A stretch of 64,000 nucleotides of DNA from DLKC01 sp002478885. Lineage in GTDB: Bacteria > Bacteroidota > Bacteroidia > Chitinophagales > Chitinophagaceae. The stretch's first letter is position 1. Each line of letters starts with the position of its first letter. The stretch lies in assembly GCA_046329585.1 (NCBI GenBank), contig JAXLUI010000002.1, positions 496,001-560,000 on the forward strand, in the 5' to 3' direction. The notes beneath the pieces are model-generated. The model was not told the DNA's origin and made no database searches. It saw only the letters and a program-made list of their open reading frames with translations. Shown here in pieces: positions 55,526-63,682 of the stretch. A program made the position numbers and the translations under genes.

Positions 55526-55608
55526 AAACCATTTATAAAAAACAAAGCCCGAAGTTTTTTATAGTTTACAGCTTTACGTATGTTGCGGCCTTTATTCAAA
55601 ATAGAATA

Positions 55609-56535
55609 ATGAAAGTGCTGCTCCCCCATTGGCTCAAGAATTCTAAAAACAACCTGGCAATTATCTTTAACAGAAGCGGCGATATCGTCGACAAAAACGA
55701 TCTATTTGCCACCACTTTGTCTAGTGCCGACATTCAAAATATCTCAGCCTACTTTTCAGAGGATGAAAATATAGAACTATGGAATACGGTAAGCTCGTTT
55801 GCCGCGCATAACAATGCGCCTAAAAGTTTTTTGGCATGTGCAAATGACCAGAGCGTTTACCAGTGGGAAATAGCGCCATTTAATAATGAACTTATTATTG
55901 GTATTGCGCAAAAACATGACATTAGCGTCAATAACAGGTTTACACAGATCAACATTCATCATCTTGTTGACAGCTTTATGAACAATACCCCCGCATCTGC
56001 GTGGATATGCGACGAAACGGGTCATGTAATTACCATGAATAAATACTATCTCTCTTTTGGCGGCTTCAGTACAGATGAGATAGGGAAAACGTTATGGCAA
56101 ATGTTTCCGAAGGAACTTGCCGACAGTTACTTTCAAAACAATTGTATTGTTATTCAAAACAACCAGGTATTAAAGACCGAAGAAATAAGCATCGACAAAT
56201 CCGGGCATCTGCGGAATTTTCTCGTCTATAAATTTCCGCTCAAAACATTGCAGGGCAAAAAACTTATTGGTGGTTGGGCAGTGGATATAACAGATCACAA
56301 AGCGGCGGAACAAAAAATAACAGCGCACAATCACAAAATAAAAGAGCTAACGTTTCTTCAATCGCACGAAGTTAGAAGGCCTCTGGCAAACATGCTTGGC
56401 CTTATGGAATTAATTAAGCACGACATCGACAGCATAAGCAATGAAAAAATAAAAAACACATTGCACTACATTCAAAAAAGCGCAGCCGATCTCGACGCTG
56501 AATTAAGAAAAGTGATCGATAAATTAATAGAATAA
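55609..56535 (+). CDS. PAS-domain protein with HisKA-like region but no ATPase domain
   Basis: Protein of 308 residues. A PAS domain (about 120-230, with STDEIGKTLWQMFPKELADSYF) is followed by a HisKA-like two-helix region with the candidate phospho-acceptor His in LTFLQSHEVRRPLANMLGLME. The protein ends 68 residues later; the HATPase_c domain of a normal kinase is absent. Bacteroidota encode many such short proteins, so it may be a natural histidine phospho-acceptor or a dominant regulator. No adjacent receiver gene. A dispersed repeat starts six bases after the stop. Confidence 0.75.
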   Translation: MKVLLPHWLKNSKNNLAIIFNRSGDIVDKNDLFATTLSSADIQNISAYFSEDENIELWNTVSSFAAHNNAPKSFLACANDQSVYQWEIAPFNNELIIGIAQKHDISVNNRFTQINIHHLVDSFMNNTPASAWICDETGHVITMNKYYLSFGGFSTDEIGKTLWQMFPKELADSYFQNNCIVIQNNQVLKTEEISIDKSGHLRNFLVYKFPLKTLQGKKLIGGWAVDITDHKAAEQKITAHNHKIKELTFLQSHEVRRPLANMLGLMELIKHDIDSISNEKIKNTLHYIQKSAADLDAELRKVIDKLIE

Positions 56536-56540
56536 ACAAT

Positions 56541-56696
56541 GTACCCGGCTACAGTAGTTAATGCACCTTTTCTTGCGTCGCACACTTGTACTGCAGCATA
56601 AAAATGAGCTGGCCGGCCATCGCATCAATCATTCAACAACCAAACACTGAAGTGAGTGACCCAACAGGTGATCAACAGCGAACAACAGCCCGTAGG
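56541..56696. repeat. Dispersed inverted-repeat element, locus K (second arm type)
   Basis: The left end GTACCCGGCTACAG and left core TCTTGCGTCGCACACTTGTA (56571-56590) face the right core of the second type, CACTGAAGTGAGTGACCCAAC (within 56645-56665), then ACAGCCCGTAGG. It lies between the PAS gene and argS, ending near the argS stop. Confidence 0.75.
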
Positions 56697-56706
56697 AAAA
56701 TTCCGA

Positions 56707-58482
56707 CTACATTCTTTCCGGAACATGAATGCCAAGTAAATGCATGGCATTTTTTATTGTTGCCGCGGTAAGTTGCGACAATTGTAAACGCAATTGTTGC
56801 TTCTTCTGCGATTCAGCATTGGCAATGGAAAATTCGGTATAAAACGAGTTGAATGTTTTTGCAACATTGAAAATATAGATCGCAAGTTTAGAGGGATCGT
56901 GTTCAGCAGCGGCCTCCGCTATCACTGCACCAAACTGTTCAAGACTTACAATAACTGCCTTTTCCAGCGGCAGCAAGGTATTGTCTGCGGCTATTGAGGA
57001 AGAAGGCTGCATTTTTCTTAGCACACTTTTTATTCTCGCATGCGCGTATTGCACAAACGGACCGGTGAAACCATGAAAGTCGATGCTTTCTTCCGGGTTA
57101 AATACCATGCGCTTTTTGGGGTCAACCCGCAATAAAAAAAATTTCAACGCGCCAAGCCCGATCGTATAATAAAGCTCTTTGAGCTCACCGGGAGTAAAGT
57201 CTTTTACCTTCCCAAGCTCTTCCGTTTTTTGTTTGGCAATCTCGATCATTTCATTCACGAGGTCGTCAGCGTCAACAACGGTGCCTTCGCGACTTTTCAT
57301 TTTACCGGTGGGCAGTTCAACCATGCCGTAACTCAAATGATAAATACCATCGGCAGAAGGTAATTGCAATTTTTGTGCAATAAGTTTTAATACCTTGAAA
57401 TGATAATTCTGTTCATCCCCCACCACATAAATGCTTTCGTCGCATTTAAACTCATTGTATTTGTTAATAACCAATCCAATGTCCTGCGTTATATAAACAG
57501 AAGTTCCGTCTTTTCTTCTTACAATTTTCCTGTCGAGTCCGTCATCAGTAAGGTCAATCCACACACTGCCGTCCGCGTCCTGCTCAAAAACACCTTTTGA
57601 AAGACCGAGATCAACAAGATCTTTGCCTAACAGATAGGTTTGGCTTTCGTAGTAGGTTTTGTCAAAGTCGCTCCCGATTGTTTTGTATGTCTCATTAAAA
57701 CCGCTGTAAACCCAACCATTCATAAGTTGCCACAATTCAATTACTCCTGCCTCTCCCGCCTCCCATTCAACAAGCATTTTTTGTGCAGCTTTCAAGATCG
57801 GCGCTTCCTTTTCAGCAAGTTCCTTTGCAACACCGGAATCTATCAAATCTTTCACTTCTTTTTTATATACATCGTTATACTTTACATAATATTCTCCAAC
57901 AAAATGATCGCCTTTGGTGCCGGTTGATTCAGGCGTAGCCCCATTACCAAAAAGCTGCCATGCAATCATACTTTTGCAAATATGAATCCCGCGGTCATTA
58001 ACAATACAGGTTTTTACTACACTATTCCCGTTTGCTTTTAAAATTTCAGCGGTGCTCCAGCCAAGAAAATTATTGCGCAGGTGACCAAGATGAAGCGGCT
58101 TGTTGGTATTGGGAGACGAATATTCAACCATCACTTTTTCTTCTAACGGTTGTTTATAACCAAACTTTTCGTTAGCGAAATTTTGCTTTAAAAAATCCAG
58201 CCAGTACCGGTCGCTTATTACAAGGTTAAGAAAGCCTTTAATAATATTATAGCCGCAAAACAAATGGCCATTTTCGCGAATAAGCCATTCACCAATTTCA
58301 TTCCCCAACAAATCTGGCGATTTTTTTAGCAGCTTTACAAAACTGAAGAGTACGATTGTATAGTCTCCTTCAAATTCCGGCTTGGTGGCATTAACCGTTA
58401 TGGCCGCTGCATTCAGGTCAATATTGTATAAGGTTCTGATAGACTTAACTGCAGCTTCTTTTATTTCCAGGATAACACTCAT
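56707..58482 (-). CDS. argS: Arginyl-tRNA synthetase
   Basis: Class I synthetase of about 591 residues that charges tRNA-Arg. The HIGH-type motif is in SSPNTNKPLHLGHLRNN and the KMSKS-type motif in LPTGKMKSREGTVV; the C-terminal DALR anticodon-binding domain is present (VQYAHARIKSVLRKM). The start is ATG 58485 or 58482. A longer frame to TTG 58524 lies inside the promoter, so it is rejected. Essential housekeeping enzyme. Confidence 0.96.
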   Translation of the reverse strand: MSVILEIKEAAVKSIRTLYNIDLNAAAITVNATKPEFEGDYTIVLFSFVKLLKKSPDLLGNEIGEWLIRENGHLFCGYNIIKGFLNLVISDRYWLDFLKQNFANEKFGYKQPLEEKVMVEYSSPNTNKPLHLGHLRNNFLGWSTAEILKANGNSVVKTCIVNDRGIHICKSMIAWQLFGNGATPESTGTKGDHFVGEYYVKYNDVYKKEVKDLIDSGVAKELAEKEAPILKAAQKMLVEWEAGEAGVIELWQLMNGWVYSGFNETYKTIGSDFDKTYYESQTYLLGKDLVDLGLSKGVFEQDADGSVWIDLTDDGLDRKIVRRKDGTSVYITQDIGLVINKYNEFKCDESIYVVGDEQNYHFKVLKLIAQKLQLPSADGIYHLSYGMVELPTGKMKSREGTVVDADDLVNEMIEIAKQKTEELGKVKDFTPGELKELYYTIGLGALKFFLLRVDPKKRMVFNPEESIDFHGFTGPFVQYAHARIKSVLRKMQPSSSIAADNTLLPLEKAVIVSLEQFGAVIAEAAAEHDPSKLAIYIFNVAKTFNSFYTEFSIANAESQKKQQLRLQLSQLTAATIKNAMHLLGIHVPERM

Positions 58483-58500
58483 CATTTGTTGTTTGGGCGG

Positions 58501-58531
58501 CAAAAGTAACAAATGAAAAGCCAAGTGTCAA
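58501..58531 (-). promoter_or_regulatory. Promoter of argS
   Basis: On the minus strand TTG, 20 bases, TACTTTTG, matching TTG/TAnnTTTG. The transcript would start near 58494, about ten bases before the start codon. Confidence 0.75.
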
Positions 58532-58621
58532 GTTTGTCCATCACTTAAACATGCAGGCAAAAGTCAAGGGGGAACAATTAACAGCTACAAAAAACCATTC
58601 TGCATATCTTCGCCGCCGTTT

Positions 58622-59119
58622 ATGATAAAATTGCATCACTGGCTAAAGAAGACCATTTTGCAGGTAGTGGATTATTTTTATCCTTTTTTCAAAAAGATAA
58701 TGCCACTGCAAACCTTTCGCTATGCGGCATGTGGCGGCGGTAACATGGCGCTGAATATATTTATTTATTTTATCACTTACCACTATGTTTTCCTCGAGCA
58801 GAATATAACTACTCCAATAAGTGTTATAAGCCCGCATATCGCGGCCTATATCGTGTCATTCTGTTTTACATTTCCCATCGGGTTTTATCTGAGCATGTTC
58901 GTGGTGTTCCCCGAGTCATCACTGCGGCGGCGCATCCAGCTTTTTCGTTATTTTGTTGTGGCGATGATCTGTATTGGGCTTAACTATTTTTTCCTCAAGT
59001 TGTTCGTAGAAACCTTCCACTGGTATCCCACACCTTCTCTTATGGTTACCACGGTGCTTGTGGTAGCCTTTAGCTATATTTCCCAGCGGCATTATTCGTT
59101 CAAAAAGAACGTGGCCTAA
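58622..59119 (+). CDS. GtrA-family membrane protein
   Basis: Membrane protein of 165 residues with four predicted helices (about 47-66, 80-103, 116-134, 140-158) and the typical N-terminal FRYAACGGGNMALNIFIYF. GtrA proteins flip undecaprenyl- or dolichol-linked sugars or help polysaccharide synthesis. No glycosyltransferase partner is adjacent; the sugar genes near 36 kb are a possible but unproven link. It is 64 bases upstream of the hydrolase gene. Confidence 0.85.
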   Translation: MIKLHHWLKKTILQVVDYFYPFFKKIMPLQTFRYAACGGGNMALNIFIYFITYHYVFLEQNITTPISVISPHIAAYIVSFCFTFPIGFYLSMFVVFPESSLRRRIQLFRYFVVAMICIGLNYFFLKLFVETFHWYPTPSLMVTTVLVVAFSYISQRHYSFKKNVA

Positions 59120-59129
59120 AACGCTAACA

Positions 59130-59158
59130 TTTCAATAATAAATAACCCGTTAATTTTG
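59130..59158 (+). promoter_or_regulatory. Probable promoter of the alpha/beta hydrolase gene
   Basis: TTT, 18 bases, TAATTTTG; the -7 box is exact, the -33 box has T in place of G. It would make a leader of about 18 bases. Confidence 0.5.
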
Positions 59159-59182
59159 AAAGGATAATTTCATTAAACCTTT

Positions 59183-60091
59183 ATGGTGAAAAAGTGGCTC
59201 ATGAGAATATTCGTTACACTTGCAGTTATCGCTTTTTCATGGATCGTATTCGCCCAAAGCTGCATGAAATTCAGAACGAGCGACAGTCTCGCGAAATCAC
59301 AGTTCGAAGAAAAATCGATCCCGTTTAAAGGATCATATTTTAAAGCAAATAGCACCACTTTACATTACGTAGAGGCATCGAGAGACAGCAGCCTGCCTTT
59401 GCTCATTTTCGTGCACGGTTCTCCCGGCAGCTGGGATGCCTTTGATCCGTATTTAAAAGACAGCATGCTGCTGTTGCACTATGGTATCATAAGTATCGAT
59501 CGCCCGGGATTTGGTTACAGCGATTTTGGCAAAGCGCAAAATCTTGATCAACAAGCAAAAGAAATAAGCCTGTTACTGCATCACCTCTCCAATGGCAAGC
59601 CCATATGTCTTGTCGGCCACAGTCTCGGCGGGCCAATGGTGGTAAAACTTGTTGCCGACAATCCCGATTTACCGATCAATAACCTTGTTATACTTGCAGG
59701 CTCCCTCGATCCCTCTGAAGAAAAGCCTGAAGGCTGGCGCAATACACTTGACCGAACACCGCTGCGCTACCTGCTTCCCGGCGCCATGCGGCCAAGCAAC
59801 GCAGAATTGCTCATGTTTAAACAGGATGTTAATGAAATGCCCGAAGCACTTTCGAAGGTCAGGTGTAGAGTACTGATCATGCAGGGGAAAAAAGATACAT
59901 TCGTTCCGCCCGGGAACGCCACTTATGCGCAGCAACATCTTACCCATGCAAGTAAAGTAAGGATAGTTTGGTTTGAAGATGAAAATCACTTTATTCCCTG
60001 GACAAAATTCAATGACATACGTGATTCGCTTTTAACGCTTAACTTGAATGAACCCGTCACCCCTCCCCGACCCGAAAAACGAGGCAGGTAA
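59183..60091 (+). CDS. Alpha/beta hydrolase, signal-anchored
   Basis: Enzyme of 302 residues. The N-terminus has a hydrophobic segment (MRIFVTLAVIAFSWIVFAQS) and a Cys soon after, so it may be a lipoprotein. Hydrolase motifs are seen in order: oxyanion HGSPGSWDAF, nucleophile elbow GHSLGGPM, a C-terminal acid (GKKDTFVPPG) and a His in DENHFIPW. Family members are esterases, lipases or peptidases; the substrate is unknown. Confidence 0.88.
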   Translation: MVKKWLMRIFVTLAVIAFSWIVFAQSCMKFRTSDSLAKSQFEEKSIPFKGSYFKANSTTLHYVEASRDSSLPLLIFVHGSPGSWDAFDPYLKDSMLLLHYGIISIDRPGFGYSDFGKAQNLDQQAKEISLLLHHLSNGKPICLVGHSLGGPMVVKLVADNPDLPINNLVILAGSLDPSEEKPEGWRNTLDRTPLRYLLPGAMRPSNAELLMFKQDVNEMPEALSKVRCRVLIMQGKKDTFVPPGNATYAQQHLTHASKVRIVWFEDENHFIPWTKFNDIRDSLLTLNLNEPVTPPRPEKRGR

Positions 60092-60180
60092 TGTTTTGCA
60101 TTTTCATGGATCCAGCAGTTTAGCGTATAGCATCTTCGTTGCGTCGCACTCTTCAGCACCTGATCTTTGTGCACCAAAGC
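60092..60180. repeat. Dispersed repeat, locus L (single arm)
   Basis: Core GTTGCGTCGCACTCTTCAGC at 60138-60157. A right arm is not evident; TGTGCACCAAAGCC at 60169 may be a remnant. It starts just after the hydrolase stop. The rest of the 445-base space to 60536 is AT-rich and I see nothing else in it. Confidence 0.7.
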
Positions 60181-60536
60181 CTTTACAATACTTAATTCTG
60201 CTTTGGTAATCCCCGTTTACGATCACCCCTTTTTTACTCTTTAGGTTAACCGCGTTTCAACACAAGCTCTGGATTATTTCAATTATTTTTAAACTATGAT
60301 TAATCTCATAGAAATATACATTCATTTATAAAATCTTTGTATGGACATAAGCAATCAGGCGAGCTTAGAAACAAAAAAATAAACATTTGCGTCATCCGGA
60401 ATTGTGATGAAAAACACCGAAAAAAAGTACCAAAATAATTGATGATAAATGCGGAATTTCTGGAAAAAAAATTTACATTTAAACAGCATATAAAACCGAC
60501 GAACCGCCGGAATTTTTTCACCTAAAATTTAATCCC

Positions 60537-60914
60537 ATGGTTCAGACTGACATCTCACAGCTTACGAAGGAGTGCAATACCTGGAGAGAGCAACTACATT
60601 CCTTCCGCGATGAGTTTAACCAATTAAAAAATCAATTGCAAAACGTAGCAAACAAATCCCTCTCCAAAGATCAGCTTACCGACCTGGAACACTTTCAAAA
60701 TCAACTTCACATTCAGCTTATCAACATCCACGATCTTAAGCAGTCGGTAAAAGCTCACGACAAAAAAGTACATTTTGAAGTCTCGGACAGTTCAGGGCTC
60801 ACAGAAGAAACTTATGCAGATCATGAACATCTTTACGAAGACTATCAAACGCTGGAACACACGCTGGGCGATCTTCGAAAAGAATTTAACAGCTTCATTG
60901 GAAACCTGCAATAA
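60537..60914 (+). CDS. Small coiled-coil hypothetical protein
   Basis: Cytoplasmic protein of 125 residues with no signal peptide or membrane segment. Almost the whole sequence is helical and rich in Glu, Lys, Gln and Leu, with heptad-like spacing (RDEFNQLKNQLQNVANKSLSKD as one example region, about 20-60, and a second helix about 85-120). It probably forms a coiled-coil dimer or bundle. I recognise no family or function. Confidence 0.65.
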   Translation: MVQTDISQLTKECNTWREQLHSFRDEFNQLKNQLQNVANKSLSKDQLTDLEHFQNQLHIQLINIHDLKQSVKAHDKKVHFEVSDSSGLTEETYADHEHLYEDYQTLEHTLGDLRKEFNSFIGNLQ

Positions 60915-61176
60915 GCAGCATTTCCTGACCCTTACCCCAATGTTTATTTTAGTTTATTGATTAACGATTGTACCGCCGGCCAAACCCCGACGTATGCATC
61001 TATTTTCTCAACCGGAATAAAATGATTTATCAAAAACTGTTTACCGCATAAAATACAACGGTTGGTATAACAGCTCTTGCCTTGCACAAATAAAAGTTGT
61101 TGTGTTGTTGAAACGATGCCAGGCTTTCAGCAAGCATCTTTCCCGACATTCAAAATTGCTGAATAGTATTTCTACA

Positions 61177-61236
61177 GTACAAGAGTGCGACGCAAGTAAA
61201 GATGATAAAAGCATCTGCAGTTCGGCTCCAAAAATT
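61177..61236. repeat. Dispersed repeat, locus M (right arm)
   Basis: GTACAAGAGTGCGACGCAAG at 61177-61196, followed by AGTTCGGCTCCAAAAATT. A decayed left arm with GTTGTTGTGTTGTTGAAAC (61091 on) may belong to it. It sits in the 358-base space before the EF-G paralogue gene. Confidence 0.7.
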
Positions 61237-61272
61237 CCGGCAACATTTTATAACTTTTAAAATCAATTTGTC

Positions 61273-63408
61273 ATGGCAGAATTCGATACCTCACACGTAA
61301 AAAGCATTGTCTTGCTGGGCCACGCAGGCTCTGGTAAGACAACGTTAGCGGAGTGCATGCTCTATGAAGCAGGCCTTATTACCCGCCGGGGAACAATCGC
61401 AGAAAAAAATACTACAGGAGATTACCACGAACTGGAACAGGAACGTGGTAATTCTATTTTTAGCAAGCTCATGCACAGTAAATGGCGTGGCTACAAGATT
61501 AATATTATCGACACGCCGGGCTATGACGATTTTACCGGCGAAGTAATTTCGGCACTACGTGTTGCAGATACAGGCGTCATGCTCATCAATGCTGCAATGG
61601 GCGTCGAAGTTTCGACTGATATTATATGGGAATACACCGAACGTTTTAAAACACCGATGATCTTTGCAATCAACAAACTTGATGACGACCGGGCCGATTT
61701 TGACAAGACGGTAGCGGAAATAAAAAATCACTTTGGCAATAAGGTTTTGGTGGTGCAATACCCAAGGCAGCAGGGCTCTGGCTTTCACGAAATTATTGAT
61801 GTGCTGCGCATGACCATGTATAAGTTTAAAGACAGTGGTGGCAAGCCAGAGAAAATGCCTATACCAGACGATGAAAAAGCAAGGGCAGATGAATTACACA
61901 AAGAGCTGATCGAAGGCATTGCAAGCAACGACGAGAGCCTGATGGAAAAATATTTCGACAAAGGCGAACTCGATGAAGATGAAATGAAGACCGGCCTTAA
62001 AAAAGCCATGATCAACCATGATTTATTTCCACTATTCTGCCTTTCTGCAGAACGAAATATGGGCAGCGGAAGGTTGATGGGCTTTATTGATAATGTTTGT
62101 CCCAGCGCAAACGAAATGCCGCCTCAAACGACCAAGAGCGGAAACAAACTAGAATGCGATGCCAACGGCCCGGCATGCATTTTTATTTACAAAACAGTGA
62201 GCGAACCACATGTTGGCGACCTTTCTTATTTCAAAGTCTTTTCGGGTACTATAAAAAGCGGTATGGAGCTCGAAAACGAAAGCACGGGCGTTGTTGAAAA
62301 GATCAACCAGTTGTTTTTGGTTGAAGGCAACAAACGCATTCCAACAAACGAACTGGCAGCAGGCGATATAGGCGCAACGCTTAAACTTAGAAATACACAC
62401 GTGAACAACACACTGCATATTAAAGGAAAAAACTACGAGTTAAATCCCATAGAATTTCCTGCACCTAATATGACGGTTGCAATTGAAACGGTAAAAAAAG
62501 GTGAAGAAGAAAAGCTGTCGCTTGCGCTGCACCAGTTAAAAGAAGAAGACCCCACCATCATCATCGAGCATTCGCAGGAGCTAAAACAATTGTTGATTCA
62601 TAGCCAGGGCGACATGCACCTGGCTGTAGCCAAATGGAAGATCGAACATATTCATAAGCTTGAAGTAAAATTCAGTAAGCCACGCATCCCTTACCGCGAA
62701 ACCATTCGAAAAATGGCAGAATCAAGCTACAGGCATAAAAAGCAAAGCGGCGGCGCAGGACAATTCGGAGAAGTATTTATGCGCATTGAGCCCTGGTACG
62801 ATGGCATGCCCGATCCAGCTGGCCTCAATGTTCGTGGACGTGACACTTACGACCTCGACTGGGGCGGAAAGCTTGTGTTTTATAACTGCATTGTTGGCGG
62901 CGCCATCGATGCACGCTTTCTCCCGTCCATCATGAAAGGTGTAATGGAAAAAATGCAGAACGGTCCGCTTACCGGCAGCTACGTACGCGATGTAAGGGTT
63001 AGTGTTTACGATGGTAAAATGCACCCGGTCGACAGCAATGATATTTCCTTTAAAATTGCCGGATTGCAGGCCTTCAGGCAAGCTTTCCAGTTGGCCGATC
63101 CCCAGATATTGGAACCGATTTACCAGGTTGAAGTCTTATGTCCCGATGATATCACGGGTGCGGTAATGGGCGACCTTCAAACACGCAGGGCGATCGTTGA
63201 GGGTATCGAAGCCGAAGGGCATTTTCAAAAGGTGATCGCAAAAGTGCCGTTATCTGAAATGGAGGGTTATTCATCCTCTCTTCGCAGCATTACCCAAGGC
63301 CGGGCGAAATTCAAAAGCGCGTACTTTGAGTATGCACCCGTAAGCTTTGACCTTCAGAAAAAGCTCGCCGAAGAGTATGGTAAAACGGCAAAAGAAGAAT
63401 ACGTTTAG
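61273..63408 (+). CDS. Elongation factor G-like translational GTPase
   Basis: GTPase of 711 residues with the EF-G domain order. The G domain has a P-loop GHAGSGKTTLAE, switch motif DTPGYDDFTGE and NKLDDDRADF. Domain II, the EF-G IV domain (SYRHKKQSGGAGQFGEVFM) and the V domain follow. The P-loop GHAGSGKTT differs from canonical EF-G (AHIDAGKTT) and fits the EF-G-like paralogue group (EF-G2 type). It may act in translocation or ribosome recycling under special conditions. Ribosomal-protein genes are not adjacent, so it is not the str-operon fusA. Confidence 0.9.
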   Translation: MAEFDTSHVKSIVLLGHAGSGKTTLAECMLYEAGLITRRGTIAEKNTTGDYHELEQERGNSIFSKLMHSKWRGYKINIIDTPGYDDFTGEVISALRVADTGVMLINAAMGVEVSTDIIWEYTERFKTPMIFAINKLDDDRADFDKTVAEIKNHFGNKVLVVQYPRQQGSGFHEIIDVLRMTMYKFKDSGGKPEKMPIPDDEKARADELHKELIEGIASNDESLMEKYFDKGELDEDEMKTGLKKAMINHDLFPLFCLSAERNMGSGRLMGFIDNVCPSANEMPPQTTKSGNKLECDANGPACIFIYKTVSEPHVGDLSYFKVFSGTIKSGMELENESTGVVEKINQLFLVEGNKRIPTNELAAGDIGATLKLRNTHVNNTLHIKGKNYELNPIEFPAPNMTVAIETVKKGEEEKLSLALHQLKEEDPTIIIEHSQELKQLLIHSQGDMHLAVAKWKIEHIHKLEVKFSKPRIPYRETIRKMAESSYRHKKQSGGAGQFGEVFMRIEPWYDGMPDPAGLNVRGRDTYDLDWGGKLVFYNCIVGGAIDARFLPSIMKGVMEKMQNGPLTGSYVRDVRVSVYDGKMHPVDSNDISFKIAGLQAFRQAFQLADPQILEPIYQVEVLCPDDITGAVMGDLQTRRAIVEGIEAEGHFQKVIAKVPLSEMEGYSSSLRSITQGRAKFKSAYFEYAPVSFDLQKKLAEEYGKTAKEEYV

Positions 63409-63429
63409 TTATTAGCCCATTTATACACG

Positions 63430-63467
63430 AAAGAACAGGGAGGTTTGCCTCTTTGTTCTTTTTTTAT
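63430..63467 (+). terminator. Terminator of the EF-G-like gene
   Basis: AAAGAACA and TGTTCTTT enclose an inner GAGG/CCTC pairing, followed by TTTTTTT. It lies 22 bases after the stop, and its T tract touches the left end of the dispersed repeat. Confidence 0.85.
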
Positions 63468-63650
63468 GTACCCAGCTTCAGCTAAGCATTATGCTTCTGT
63501 TGCGTCGCACTCTTGTGCTACCTGATCACGCGTCGGCATGGTTGACCAATTCCACTTTTGCATTCTGGCTGAACAGCGATCCAACTGCACAAGAGTGCGA
63601 CGCAACAAAGGTTGATGCATGCACTGCAGCCCGTGCCAAAATATTTACCG
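63462..63650. repeat. Dispersed inverted-repeat element, locus N (best copy)
   Basis: The cores GTTGCGTCGCACTCTTGTGC (63499-63518) and GCACAAGAGTGCGACGCAAC (63587-63606) are a perfect 20-base inverted repeat, 108 bases from end to end. The outer ends are TTTTTTTATGTACCCAGC and GCCCGTGCCAAAATATTT. It lies just upstream of a lipoprotein gene. Confidence 0.92.
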
Positions 63651-63682
63651 TTTCGTGTTTTACATTTACATAAATTCATTGC

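Noticed and set aside
60306..60521. Minus-strand frame of 71 codons in the AT-rich space before the coiled-coil gene
   Set aside because: Composition is biased and there is no start context or recognisable domain.
20282..63650. Dispersed repeats as Rho-independent terminators
   Set aside because: The T tract is at the left end and the A tract at the right end of each unit, inside the stem, not after it. Some copies only touch a real terminator next to them.
9158..63650. Dispersed repeats as a CRISPR array
   Set aside because: Copies are kilobases apart, inverted, and have no regular spacers; no cas gene is present.
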